Positions 11,846 to 24,050 of a stretch of DNA of 64,000 nt are shown here, in pieces (the first letter of the stretch is position 1; every line of letters starts with the position of its first letter). The DNA is from Turnera subulata. Its lineage: Eukaryota; Streptophyta; Magnoliopsida; Malpighiales; Passifloraceae. Below the pieces are notes generated by a model. It did no database searches and had not been told where the DNA came from. It was given only the letters and a program-made list of their open reading frames with translations. The stretch lies in NCBI GenBank assembly GCA_028386065.3, contig JAKUCV010001916.1, positions 152,814-216,813 of the forward strand. Reading direction: 5' to 3'. The translations under genes and the position numbers were made by a program.

Positions 11846-11853
11846 TATAAATA
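11846..11853 (+). promoter_or_regulatory. TATA box of PI-1 gene 1
   Basis: TATAAATA lies 129 bases before the ATG, in the same place as TATA boxes of genes 3, 5 and 6. A transcription start about 30 bases downstream is inferred. Confidence 0.7.
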
Positions 11854-11974
11854 CCCATCTCTTCCTCGGATTGCAAAAAAAATGCACATGCAACCTCGGA
11901 TTGCAAATACCAAGTAATAGAAGCAGTTCATATATCGAGAGAGAGCAAAGAATATAATATATCTGACGAGGAAG

Positions 11975-12311
11975 ATGGCTGACTGCAGAGGTACATATAT
12001 ATATTTTCAGTACTGAACGCATTTCAGAGGGTTCTAATAAATGCATGCAATTCCATATTTAATTAGAGTTTTCTTATTTCCTAATTCCAAAAGCTTTTGT
12101 GCTTTAATTTGCTGCAGGTAAGAGTTCATGGCCGGAGCTCCTGGGAGCACGCGGTCAAGTAGCAGAGGAAACAATTGAGCGGGAGAATCCTAATGTTGAT
12201 GCTGAAATTGTGCTGGAAGGAACAGATGTGATTGGGAATTTCCTTTGCACCAGGGTTCGTGTGTGGGTTAACCAGAGAGGAACTGTTACTAGAGTGCCTA
12301 CGATTGGTTAA
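11975..12311 (+). CDS. Potato type I serine proteinase inhibitor, gene 1
   Basis: Two exons, 11,975-11,990 and 12,118-12,311, joined across a 127-bp GT-AG intron inside codon 6, give 69 residues. The exon 2 product starts KSSWPELLGARG and ends VTRVPTIG, typical of the PI-1 family (PF00280 fold), which blocks serine proteases such as chymotrypsin and subtilisin. No signal peptide, so cytosolic or non-classical. Cys4 in exon 1 and the Cys after the loop should pair as in single-disulfide members. Aligned to eglin c the loop reads G-T-D-V-I-G-N: P1 Gly, P1' Asn, and P2 Ile instead of the usual Thr, the most divergent loop of the array. TATA at 11,846 and AATAAA at 12,387. Intact; activity with this loop is uncertain. 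Confidence 0.93.
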
Positions 12312-13967
12312 GAGATATGTATAAGGACAGTAGTGCTGGGTCCTTGCTGATATTGTTATGTACTATGCAGAGATGTCTGATCTCCTAATAAATAAATATT
12401 TGGAATAAGTGGTTTTAATAAATAAAAATATGTTTCATGCTATGTTAATTATGTGCTTTTGTGCCACTTGATGGCATGGCAGAATTTTCAATTTTTTTTT
12501 TCCCTCTTCTTCTTCTTCTTTTAAGTACTTACATCTTACTAATTTGAGATGGGATCTGATGAAAATCATAAAGATCGGGGTCTCTAATATCTAGAATATT
12601 GTGTTTTCAATATTTGAATTTGGGATATTTTTGCGTTTAGATGAGGTTTGGACTACTTTGTACATTTATAGCACCCACATCTTAGTTAAAATTTAGTTTG
12701 CACGAGAGGCTATATGTCCAGATGTAAATGAATCAAACTGGAAAAGGAATGCAATGAAGCATCAGTGTTTCCGATATGAAGGTTTTCCAAATGAAGGTTT
12801 TCCAAAACATTGGTAATAGGTTTGTCACAGTGCAACAGAGACTGTTTGTCGTGGATTTTTATATTCCGATAAATTATAGGTGAAATGAAAAAAACATCAC
12901 CTCAATCTAAATTTTTCAATAAACAAAACTCTAAGAGCCCTGATAAAAAAAAAAAATTAAGAAAACCAATTTATGAAATGCAGAGGAACAAATAGGCTAA
13001 CTTCAAACCTATTACTTCAATTATTTTAAATATATTATAAAATTCAACCATATATTATAAAAAAATAATGATATTATAAAATTATCATATCTAACGGTTA
13101 TCATTTAACCATCCATATCCAATGGGCATGATTGCGTCAGTATCATACTCATGGAGTATCGTAGAAAAATCCATTAAATATATAATCAAGTTCTAAATTC
13201 AACAATCGTACTCTGACAAAAAAAAAAGCGTTTTGATTATTGTACGTACCTGGCCGTAATGCTTGGAAATTTGTTTTTTTTTTTAAAAGAAAAAGGAAAT
13301 TTGTTCTTGTTCTTGTTCTTGGGTAGGGGCAAAACTGTTAGGCATGCAAAACTCCATCTCGTACGCTAACCACAAGAAATTATTAGCTAGTTGACCAGTT
13401 CCATAATCCAATCTAATAGAATGAACTCGATTAGCAATATACTGCAAATTCTCATACTTTTAGTATCATTAGCTTTTGGTTCACTATAATGTTGATTTTT
13501 ATTGCTTTATCTCGATTGTCAATTCCGGACGTGCTGTCTATCTTATATGATTGCTTGTCTTCTATCTTTATTTGACAAATCTTTAGTTTGACTGTAAAGA
13601 GTGGGATGATCGGTGGCTATTCTGCCACCATATTTATATGTACATTAACAAAAGAATTGTTGAGCAATATTTCACAGAAATTAAGATTTTCAGATTTGAA
13701 CCATTCAATTCCTTTAATTTCCCTCACCGGCCATATAATATGATGACTGTTTTGTGTTAACAGTCGGATTTTGAAATTGTTGTAAGTAATTGCATGTTCA
13801 AACTAAGGCGGAGGACAAAAGAAACGAGACATAGTTTACGTACATATAATTTTTACATATATGAGCCATGGAATGGTAGTAAACCTTTTGTCTGCTGATC
13901 AGTTTACACCAAGCATTCTCATTTTGTATACGTGTTTTACAACTGTGGATACTTGAAAATATATGCT

Positions 13968-14041
<74 letters not shown>

Positions 14042-14454
14042 GATGATGATATGTGATTGTAATGACAGAAAATGTTAATTAATTATACGGATCGAAATGA
14101 AAATTATTTATTTTGACCGAAATATATTACACATATTTGATTTAGCTAGTCACTGAAAGATGGCCAAATTGTACCTAAAAAAAAGAGAAAAAAAGGTCAA
14201 GAAAGTTATGCCCGTACAAGTTAAAGACTTTTCACTATTAAGGAACCGAAATCAGAAGAAGAAGAGTAGAGAACTATCACGTTATAGCTAAAAGTAAAAG
14301 TTGAAATTAGGCAGAGATGGCTAAAAGTTGATGACTGAGCTAACCAATGCTTTGCACATCCCCCGTATTGGATATACAGAGTTATATAGGCAAACAGTTT
14401 ATATATATATCGAGAGAGCTAGCAAAGAATTATCTAAGATAATTAAGAAGGAAG
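12312..14454. other. Spacer between PI-1 genes 1 and 2
   Basis: No coding region seen. It contains the 3' end of gene 1, unit-type repeats also found between other PI-1 genes (for example near 13,560-13,760 and 13,900-13,975), an (AT)33 tract, and the promoter region of gene 2. In gene 2 the segment that carries the TATA box in genes 3, 5 and 6 is missing: 'CCCCCGTATTGG' directly follows the TTGCACAT stretch near 14,353. Confidence 0.7.
13973..14038. repeat. (AT)33 microsatellite
   Basis: Uninterrupted AT dinucleotide repeat of 66 bp. The same place in sister units carries only a short 'CATCTATATATATGTCG', so the tract expanded in this unit. Confidence 0.97.
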
Positions 14455-14769
14455 ATGTCTGACGATTGCAAAGGTATATATGATAGCATTCAATAAGGTT
14501 TTTGAATGTAACTAACATAATATATACATATATGCTATTTCTTTATATTTGCTTAATTATTTTAATTTGGTGCAGGTAAGAGTTCATGGCCGGAGCTCCT
14601 TGGAGCAAGAGCGGAAGATGCAGTGAAGGTAATTGAGGAGGAGAACCCTTATGTTGGTGCTGTACTTGTGCCCGAAGGATCAGTTGTGACTGCAGATTTC
14701 CGTTGCGACAGGGTTCGTGTGTGGTTTGACAAGCATGGAATTGTTATTAGGGTCCCTCGCATTGGTTGA
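14455..14769 (+). CDS. Potato type I serine proteinase inhibitor, gene 2
   Basis: Exons 14,455-14,473 and 14,576-14,769, intron 102 bp, 70 residues. Starts MSDDCKG (codon 7 is split by the intron), then KSSWPELLGARAEDAVKVIE, ending VIRVPRIG. Fold and disulfide cysteines as in gene 1. The loop reads G-S-V-V-T-A-D, so P1 is Ala and P1' Asp with the canonical P2 Thr. Followed by CDRVRVW, whose two Arg residues brace the loop in this family. Reading frame intact. The TATA box found upstream of other copies is deleted; a TTATATAGG near 14,383 may serve instead, so expression could be weak or differently timed. Confidence 0.93.
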
Positions 14770-15770
14770 ACTACCTAAGCTAGAGACGATGATGAAATAA
14801 GGACAGTGCTGGGTCGTCCTTGCTAATATTTATCTTATAATATTATATCATGCGGAGATCTCTGGTATCTCCAAGTAATATGGAATAAGCTGTTCTAGTA
14901 GTGTTTCTAAATAAGTTGTTTTATAATTAATAAAAAATCGTGTTTCAAGCTTTGGTATATATTTGGTTTTGTGGTACTTGATGGCATAGGTTATTTCAGT
15001 TTTTTAGAGAAAGACTATTTGATATCTGGAGGAATATATTGGATTGACACCCCATCTAATCTAAACTAGGATAGCTTCGGCTACATGTGTTGAAATAAAA
15101 CAACCTAAGCATATACTGTATGCTTGTAGCTCAATGGACTAATGCCTAGAGTAAGAATTAAGGGCGGGGCTTTGAAATAAAACAAGCTGCACGCGTATTG
15201 CATAGTTTCCAAGGCTCTGATTTATAGCATTTGACAGTCACTCACTTGTTGACTATGCGATCTTGTATCTGCAACCTTTTACTGATCAGTTGTTAATTAA
15301 GTATATCGATTAGCATGCAAAAAAAAGAAAACGTATAATGCAACTTGCAAGCATATATATAAACCAGTGGGCATGATAGTTCGCATTAATTAATTAAGAG
15401 GGGTGAGATTGAAAACTCTCAAAGGTTTGAATTTCATTTTTCCGTATCAACTACTACTAGTATTATATATAATCATATTTATTAATTATCATTGATAATG
15501 TAGTCGTGTTAATTATTCTTTTATTCGTTTGTCAATTCTGTCTTATCCGTCTAATAATTTTTTTTTTGTTTTATTGTCATTGTGACTAAACGAAGTTGGG
15601 TGTGAGGGTGGATGAATGGCTTCCCTAGCTATATATTGCGAGAGCAGATGGACGGAAATGAAAAAAAACTCTAAAAAGTATTGATATAGGGTCATTATAA
15701 ATTTCAACAGTAATCGGCAAACATCGTATGCAAATTCTCAAGAGCCCTGACAATAAGAAAGAGACGTTAA

Positions 15771-15912
15771 CAACCCGATGGGTTAGATCAACTCGTTGGA
15801 GTTGTTCTAGCTTAACCAAGGGATCTCAAGTTCGAGTTTTGAAAACGCAGTATTCTAGGGGCTAGTGCGCCCGACTTTTATGGTTTGGAAAGATTTTTAA
15901 ACGAAAGAAAAG
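15771..15912 (+). mobile_element. Possible tRNA-derived SINE
   Basis: Contains a B-box-like AAGTTCGAGTT (15,828-15,838), preceded by a possible A-box in GGGTTAGATCAACTCGTTGG, and ends in an A-rich tail. No clear target-site duplication found, so the assignment is tentative. Confidence 0.35.
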
Positions 15913-16453
15913 GTCAAAACAGTAATTCACCAAAAGATTTTTTTTTTTGAGAAATTCACAAAAAGATACTTGGATCTGAACCACTCAAACAATTCATTAA
16001 TTTCCCCTCACCGGCCATGATATATATATGCATTTTGTGACTGATATTTCCACGAATTTAGCCCTGGAAATCTCTCTTCTAGAGTTCTAGACCCATTGTG
16101 TTACGGGTCGGATTTTAAAATTCTTGTAAGTTGACATGTTCAAGCAAAGGCAGAGGACATGCGTGGAGAAAAGAAAAAAAAAATAGTAATAAACCGTTTG
16201 TCAGTAGATTAATTTTTACACAAGCATGCTCATTATACGTGTTTTACAACCGTGGATGCATGAAAATATATATATGCTACAACATCTATATATATGTCGA
16301 TGAGTAAGGATGTCGACGCACAAATTATTATTTGTCATGACCCAAAATACACATAATTGATTTAGTCAGAGAAAAGTGGTCATGAGAGTTATGCCCATAA
16401 CAAATTGAAGACTTTTCACTATAAGGAACCGAAACCAGAAGAAGAAGAATACA

Positions 16454-16707
16454 CCAGAACTTTCCATATCCTGCATCTCTTGTGCTATCAAATGCAGAAA
16501 CTGTCAAAACCTGGGCTGGAGTACGGAGAGATTTTAACGTTTTGAGCTACTGAGTCTGGTTTAAAGCGCACAGAGGGCATCCAGTTTTTTGTTATACACA
16601 AATACTTTTATGTACTCTCACATGTGCGTGCCTGTACGCACTTTCTCTTGTAAACTTCTGTTTTTTAACATATAAATAAAGATCCTTCGTTAGTATCAAA
16701 AAAAAAA
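16454..16707 (+). mobile_element. 5'-truncated LINE with 9-bp target-site duplication
   Basis: A 254-bp insert ending in AATAAA-like sequence and a poly(A) run, flanked by AAGAATACA at 16,445-16,453 and 16,708-16,716. Sister units lack it. These are hallmarks of a target-primed reverse transcription product. It holds no intact ORF. Confidence 0.75.
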
Positions 16708-16809
16708 AAGAATACAGCGCTATCACGTCATATAGCTAAAAGTAAAAGTTCAAACTGGGCAGATAGTCAATGACTGTGCTAACAATGCTTTGCATATATA
16801 CGCTGCGCC

Positions 16810-16817
16810 TATAAATG
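16810..16817 (+). promoter_or_regulatory. TATA box of PI-1 gene 3
   Basis: TATAAATG in the context GCCTATAAATGCCATCTC, shared with genes 5 and 6. Downstream, the GCCATCTCTCCC segment is duplicated around a T-rich tract (16,818-16,861). Confidence 0.7.
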
Positions 16818-16943
16818 CCATCTCTCCCTTTTTTTTTTTGATTGAAATGCCATCTCTCCCTTATATTGCATATACAGAGTAATATAGAGAAGCAGTTTTA
16901 TATATATCAAGAGAAGAAGAATTATCTAAGATTAAGAAGGAAG

Positions 16944-17273
16944 ATGGCTGAGGATTGCAAAGGTATATATATATATACAATTGCGATAACATTTTAAAAA
17001 GTTTTTAAATGTAACTATTATAATATTATAACTTCATAATTTTTGTGCTTGTTTTAATTTGGTGCAGGTAAGAGTTCATGGCCGGAGCTTCAAGGAGCAA
17101 GAGGGGAAGATGCAGTGAAGAAAATTGAGGAGGAGAATCCTTATGTTGATGCCGTAATTATGCCTCCAGGATCAGTTGGCACTACAGAAGTCAGTTGCGA
17201 CAGGGTTCGTGTGTGTGGGTTGACGAGCATGGAATTGTTATTTGGGTCCCTGTCGTCGGTTGAGATTGTATAG
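16944..17273 (+). pseudogene. Potato type I proteinase inhibitor, gene 3 (frameshifted)
   Basis: Exon 1 16,944-16,962 and exon 2 from 17,068, intron 105 bp. The start (MAEDCKG, then KSSWPELQGARGEDAVKKIE) and loop region are normal, but a two-base GT expansion near 17,211-17,216 (GTGTGTGTGG where sisters have GTGTGTGG) shifts the frame after RVRV. The shifted frame ends at TAG 17,271-17,273 instead of the usual VP.xG tail. The C-terminal strand packs the core in this family, so the product should not fold. The loop reads G-S-V-G-T-T-E: P1 Thr, P1' Glu, P3 Gly. Splice sites and promoter remain, so it may still be transcribed. Confidence 0.9.
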
Positions 17274-18340
17274 ATGATGATCAGTAAGGAAGGAAAGTAT
17301 TGCTGGGTCGTCCTTGCTAATATATCATCTTATAATATATCATGCAGAGACCTCTGATATCCTTAATTAATGCATGGAACAAGCTGTTCTAGTGTTCCTA
17401 ATTAATAAGTTGTGGTTTTAATTATATAGAACATCTTTCATGCTCTGTTATATATATATATGTGGTTTTGTGCTACTTGATAGCTTGGGATATTTCAGTT
17501 TTTCACTATAATATCTATTTCATATATGGAGAAGAACATATGCATTGGATTGACACCCCCGCGCCTTCTAATCTAAAGCTAGGTAGCGGCTACATGTGTT
17601 GAAATAAAACAAACTAAGAATATAAACCATTGTGCATGTAGTGCTTGTAGTACATGTGCAATCATATAATTAAACCAGGGCTTTGTAGTTCGCAAGGGGG
17701 GGTGAGATTGAGAACTCAAAGGTTTGAATTCCATTTTTTCACATCAACAAGTATAAACAATATATCATCATATCTATTAATTGTCATTAATTTTTTTCAT
17801 CATAATATTGTTGTGTTGTTCTTTTATTCATTTGTCAATTCTGTCTTATCCTTCTAATAATTCTTTTTTGTGTTTATATCATTGTGACAAATCGAAGTTG
17901 ACTGTGTCTGTGGATGAGGTTGGCTTCCCTATCTACACCAACACATAAATTAACAAAAGAATATTTCAGTAATTCACAGCCGAATGGTGCCCATCATATT
18001 TGAACCATTCAATTCTTTCCGCTCACCAACTAATTGAAGAGATAATTAAGTGCATTCCGTCGCTGATTTCACATTAAGATTTTAGTCAAGACCATGCCCC
18101 CGCATATACTAATTAATCCCATCATAATCCCTTAATAATTTCTGGGCAACAAAATACGCAGCCTAAAACGTTAAAACCACTCGTTGTACAAGTTCGTTTC
18201 TGTATATGTGCTGTAAACCTCTTTCCTTTCTTTAATGAAGTAACATATGTATATTATTCGGTCTTTTTTGTTCCCTAGCAAAACACGAGTTAGCTGTGTT
18301 ACGTACGAATAAACGCATGCACAAAATGTTGACAGCTACA
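17274..18340. other. Spacer downstream of PI-1 gene 3
   Basis: Unit-type spacer (3' end, TTTGACAAATCG-type blocks, AT-rich) leading into the decayed Copia. No gene seen. Confidence 0.65.
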
Positions 18341-18739
18341 TGGATTATCTTGTTGCCACGTGATAATGAAGTGCTCCACCCAATAATGAAGTGCTCCACT
18401 ATGTGTGAGCTTCTGCTTTTATCGTTATGCATTAAAAGGGTATATGGGCGTGGTAAAAATAAGCAAGGGAGAGCTGCTCCTTGCCTCACTGCTTCCCCTG
18501 TTTCTCCTCTCTCTCACTGTGTTTTAGTAGAACACAGATATATCTTCATACATATTAATTTAGGGCATTTAGGTTGTGACATAAGGGTATTTTTCTTGTA
18601 ATTATACCCACGATCAACACAACAACACAGAGGAACATGAAGATCTTGGCTCCATCAAGAAAAAGATAAGTTTTCTTCCTTTTATTTCTTCCGCTGTGCA
18701 TGCATTGCTTATGTGTTAAACATGCTAAAATCTCCAACA
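18341..18739 (+). repeat. 5' LTR of the decayed Copia
   Basis: 399 bp, nearly the same as 25,293-25,712 but with two instead of three copies of a 21-bp motif AATGAAGTGCTCCACCCAAT (18,365 onward). Ends CTCCAACA directly before the primer-binding site. Confidence 0.85.
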
Positions 18740-18740
18740 T

Positions 18741-18752
18741 TGGTAGCGGAGC
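18741..18752 (+). other. Primer-binding site of the decayed Copia
   Basis: TGGTAGCGGAGC, one base after the LTR end. Same 12-mer as in the other three LTR elements of this window. Confidence 0.8.
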
Positions 18753-19059
18753 CCTTGTTTTTATTCCCTGATTGTTTCTATGGTTTTGTGTAAACATTAT
18801 AGTGTAATCGGTGGAATATAACCCTCTGCAATTTTTTTTTGTTACATCTGTTTTTTCTTTATTGATATCCAATGGATTTATTGAATGAACAGATGTACAT
18901 GTATAACTGAGTAATCTCTGTGATTTGTTTTTTTTGGTTTTGGATAAAACAATCTGTGCGATTGAGTTCTATGTGAATCGAGTGATTCTTTGTGAATTGC
19001 ATGCCCATGAAGAGACCTGTTTTTGAAACCCATGTACCCACGAGAAAAGGACTGTGGAT

Positions 19060-19600
19060 TGAAACCTGTGTGGTTGTCTTGTGTGCTTCTCGTGGTTGTG
19101 TTGTTGTCCGCCTTGTGTTTTTTTTTTGAGTTGGTTGCTTGCAGGTGTGCGTCGGACCGGGCTTTGTGCTCGTTGCAGACGGCGGATCGAGCGGCGGCGA
19201 TTGGTTGTTGGCTGCAGCGCTCGCGGCGAGGTGTGTGAGGCTGCGTCCGTCGCTGCTACACAAGGCCGGCGAGAGCGGCGCCGATTGAGGGTTGCTGCTC
19301 TGCTCCCGCTGCGTCGACGGAAGCTCCTGTGGTGGTCATCTTCTCGGGCCTCCGTCCTCGTGCGGTGGCGGTGGTGCAGAGGGGCGCCCTTCGTGGTCGC
19401 TGCCTTTCCGTCTCGCTACGGTGGCCTTCGGCGGTGACAGATCGAGCTGGACACCTCGACGCGATGACTGGTGTGACCTTTTTGGTCTCTCCTCCGGCAG
19501 CGTTGAAGACTCTTGTGGGAGCTGGCGGCGACGGCTGCGTGTTTTGGGGAAGATGAAATTAGGGTTTCATCTTTACCCTTCACACGCCCACGTGTGTCAA
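19060..19600 (+). other. GC-rich leader segment of the decayed Copia
   Basis: Sharply GC-rich (19,130-19,560) in an AT-rich setting, between the primer-binding site and the pol remnants. Open in several frames, but I recognise no protein. It could be captured host sequence or the element's own leader. Confidence 0.45.
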
Positions 19601-19829
19601 AAAAAAAAAAAGAGAAAAAAAAGAAGGAAGGTAACGCTGCTGTGGTGTCGGCAGATGGTTGAACCGACCGAACCGAACCGGATTCGCGCCGGGTTCGTAC
19701 TGTCAACACATGCTGGGCCGAGCCAAGCCATTTTGGGCCTTAAAAAAAAATTACAGTTCATTTTGTATGGGCTTGAATATCTATGGGTACTTCTAAGTTA
19801 ATGGGTTCAATTGTATGGATTGTATGTTA

Positions 19830-20720
19830 TTATTCACAATAATTATTTTATACAAAATAAATTAAAGGATATGTTTTTTTTAATTTATGATTGAATAGTT
19901 GTTTTTATTTTAGTCTAACTATGTGTTACATGGTAAACGAAATTAAGTACTTTCAATCATATTAGATAATTGTATGTTAATTATCTAGTATGTATAAAAT
20001 AATATTAAAGAATATGTTTTTTTAATTTATGATTGATTATTTACTTATTTTTATTTAAACTAACTATGTGTTAGACTTTAAATAAAATAAAGTAAAGTTA
20101 ATCATATTGGATAATTATATATTAATTATCTAGTTTGTAAAAAATAATAATTATACTAAAGAATAAGTTGCTTTAGTTTATGATTGATTGCTTGTTTATT
20201 TTAATTTAACTATGTGTCAGATGATAAATAAAACAAGTTCCTTCAATCACATTTAAGATAATTATTTGTTAATTGTCTGATTTATGAAAAATAACTTTAA
20301 AGAATGAGTTTCTTTAATAAAATTTTCATTGTTAGTTTTTTTTATTTAAGAATTAACTATGTGTTTTTCTTAAATGGAAAAATAACTGCTTTTGATAATG
20401 TTAGATAATTATATGTTAATTATTTATTTCAAAAGCGTTTTATTAAAGAATGAGTTTCTTTAATAAATTACTAATTGCTAAATTTTATTTTTGGATTTAA
20501 CTATGTGTTATCTCCTTTAACAAAATTATGTGCACTTAATAATACTAGATAATTATATGTTAATTATCTATTAGAGAATAAGTTCTCTTTAATGGAAGTT
20601 GATAGCTAATTTTATTCTTGAATTCAACTATTTGTTGATCTTTAGAATAAAATCGGTGCTCTCAATAAAATTAGATAATTATGTGTTAATTATCTATTTC
20701 TCACTTAAGGAAAACTCGGT
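19830..20720. repeat. About six degenerate ~140-bp tandem repeats
   Basis: A block like TTAGATAATTATATGTTAATT recurs near 19,961, 20,096, 20,257, 20,401, 20,542 and 20,671. It is each time preceded by an AACTATGTGTTA-type block and followed by an AAAGAATRAGTT-type block. Units have diverged strongly and spacing varies from about 130 to 160 bp. Confidence 0.8.
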
Positions 20721-21539
20721 TTTTATTCCTAGTGGGAGTTTAAATTGCTTTATACAGTTAAATATTATGCAATAGTTAATTATTCTTTTAAGCATGAATG
20801 ATGATGCACTTTGATGGGTTTTCGATTTTGTGTTTAGAAGGATGTTAGCTATTTATTTTATTTATTGTATGAAGCAGATTATTCTTGTATATATGATGAG
20901 GCATCCTCTGTGGACTTATGTGATTTTATTTGCTTTAATACAATGTGTTATAGTTTATTATTGACTGTTGTAAGAAATAATATCATCATTAAACCTCTTG
21001 AGTTGAGAAATTTTAATGATGGTATTTGTAATGTTTTGAATGCATGAAAATTCAATATGTTGGATCAATGTGATATTTTGTGCTCTGAAATACCATAAAG
21101 GGTGAGCCTAAAAAGGTAGAGAAAAGCCTCTAGCTTGTGAATTCTTTCCTGTACTATGTGTGTGGCTGTTAGAATCCAAAGGTTTTTGTAACTTTTGGAC
21201 TACCTTTAAAATTAAGTTTGGCGGTGTATCTTTAACCAAATTTAGACAGTGGTAAGTGATAATTGTCACCTACTTGGTAAGGAACAAAGATGTTCCAACT
21301 GTCATTAATTTTTTTTACCACTACTTCTTCTGACAATATTATTTGTCATTTTGAGTAAGAAGTGGGACACCTGTGGGTGCCCAATAGGACTACTCAAAGA
21401 AGTGCCTTTGTGGCTAAAAATACTTATATTGGTAATAGTACCAATTGATAAGTATAAGTCTTTTTGACATAAGTGGTAAAAATCGAAGAAGGCTCGAAAT
21501 AAATTTAATTGTGATAATGAGAAAAAGTTCCTACTTATC

Positions 21540-24050
21540 CAGATGGTAGAAACAAGGTAAAGCTGAGTGCTTTAATTGTGGATAATGAATGTATTTTGGT
21601 GCTTTGTGCATCACTTTTTAAGAAGGTATGTCTTTCTTAAAATACAGACAGTTTGGTACTGTTTGTTATTTGAATCAATTATCAATTACATAGTTGATTC
21701 AGTACCCACAAATTAGGTAATAAATGATCAAGGATCATTTATATACAATTGTCAAATGTCGCTTGAATCAAAGTAAGTTCATGTAGGAAACTGACTCTCA
21801 GGAGAAAGTTAAAGGATTAGACTGATTGTGTAAGGGTCAAAAACCTAAACCTACATGATATATATTTTATTCACCGAACATGACAAATCTTGTATCTAGT
21901 GGGAGTAGATTTGTTCTACTATACTAACCTTTATGGATATATTTTTGGTATGTTTATCTTGTTTTTCTGGATAATGAATATGTTTCAAATAGTTCCAGAC
22001 TTTCCCCTATTTGTATCTTCATTCTATGTGAATAATTATGTGAATGTATGTCATTCTATTTTTGATCATACGGATCAATAAAGAAAGAATCGTCTCGCCA
22101 ATGCGGGCTTGATGGGTTCATTTTCAAGATTGAACCTCATTTATATAAGTTCTTTCTTGAGGGGAAGATGACAAGGTAATCATTCTGAATTACACTGCAG
22201 AGCAAAATATCATTTGCAATCAATCCATTTTGACATATGTGGTCAAATTGAATGTGAGGGCAAGGCATAGTGCCTACTATTTCATCACTCTTATCGATTT
22301 TTCATAAGTCTTAGGCTATTGAATGCCATTGATGGTTGATGAACCATGTGAAAAATCAGCTTGATAGTTGTATAAAAGCAGTTGACTAGTGCTATGATAT
22401 TTGTATGATTCGTTCATATAAATATGTGATGAAGTAGGATTGGTTAAATAGTTGACTAATCCTGAAACTCCACAACAAAATATTGTTATGGAGAGAAGAA
22501 TGTGATCCTTCTAAAAATGATCAGGTTTATGGTAACCTGATGTCCTCTAAAATGTTCTTGGAAGATGTGTTTTTTAAGAAAAGTCAATATAGGAAACAAT
22601 TGATCTCTATGTGAGATATGTGATCAAGAATAGTAACTTGGGATAAATTAGTTGAGTATTGATTAGTCCATGAGAACCTTGATCCTAGTGGGAGCAATTG
22701 GATTACAATGAATTTGTTTCATTAAATCCAATATCTCGAAAAGCGGTCACGGTATGGAACCGAGACGACACTTTAGATCAGTGGTTCTGATCAAGAGTAC
22801 CAAAAGGCTCTCAAAGTGTAACCTCTTTTTGTAGAGGGGAACTTAAAAGGTTGTTTCTTATAAGACTAAGAATGAATGGATTATGACAACATGAGTTGTA
22901 CTTCATGCAATCAAAAACAAACTTCAGTGTTGGTAAAACATGTGAGGCTTTTGGGAACAAATGGGTTCTCTAAATATTATGCAATGTGCTGATGAGCCAA
23001 TGGATGTTTTTGATCTCGTATTACATCAAGTGGATGCAAGAATTATTTTTCCTTAGTGAAAATGAGAAGAAAATTTACATGCAACAAACTATGGGTTTTT
23101 GCTGTAAAAGGGCAAGGATACTTCGTGTATTGCCTATTTAGGTCCATTTGTGGACTCTGTAATTCTTCTACATAATGGTTTTTAAGGTTTTGTGTAATCA
23201 AGACATCTTCATTTTTGTAATGATAGATGATGACCATTATATCGAGATCAACTAGTCATAAGCGACTCTATTACCTTACGTCCACGTCATGTTGTTGGCT
23301 AGAAATTATAAAAATTTCCTTGTATCTATACTCTTAGTTGTCCTTCATTTTTGGAAATGTAGGACATGGAGGGGGAATTGCATACACTTTGAGGATTATG
23401 GTTCTTGATTTTTGTATGCATGACTCTAAGCCCATAGATACACTTATTGTCGAGGGCAATAACTCGAGCCAACAATACTGTTACCAAACTCAAATAATGC
23501 TTGGCAATTGTGCCTTATTCTAATGTCATAAGAATCCAATGTGTACTATGTTGTATGCAAGACAAGATATTTATTATCTTGTTGAGATGGTAAATAGTTA
23601 TCGACTTAATCTTGGATTTGACAATTAGATGACAGTCAAGGAAATACCTTGGTATTCAAGAGTATGAAAAACTATATTATAAGCTTTCAAGAGATAAGTT
23701 CTGCTTCAAAGCTTATATGCATGTTGACTATAGTGGTGATCTTGGACTATGTGTAGTCATACCATCTTGTCAAACATGGTCTTGTCAATGATAGGAATTG
23801 AATTTATAGTTCTATCATCTGTTGTACAAAGCTGTATGGCTAAAATAGTTTAGTCATTAGGGATAATGCATGCGGCATGGTTCCCTTATTGATTATCTAT
23901 TGTGATAATCATGCAGTGATATTCCTGTGGGAGGAATTGGTGGTACTGTGACAAGACAAAAACACATTGATATTTCACATAAGGAAGTGAATATAAAGTA
24001 TATTCTTACTAGTGATATGCTGATACACAGTCACCGAACCTTTTTTTTTT
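21540..24050 (+). pseudogene. Remnant Copia gag-pol
   Basis: Scattered pieces in Copia order: a zinc-knuckle start (GKAECFNCG, near 21,557), an integrase zinc-binding tail (LEGKMTR, near 22,160-22,180), the TPQQN...ERR integrase motif near 22,468-22,500, and an RT/RNase H tail with a YCDNHAVIF-type motif near 23,898 and KHIDISH near 23,969. No frame stays open for long. Non-functional. Confidence 0.72.

Larger units (their letters stand above)
14770..16809. other. Spacer between PI-1 genes 2 and 3
   Basis: Unit-type spacer with no gene of its own. It holds a possible SINE (15,771-15,912), a 5'-truncated LINE (16,454-16,707) and the promoter of gene 3. A putative W-box (AGTCAA, 16,765-16,770) lies 40 bases before the TATA box. 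Confidence 0.7.
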
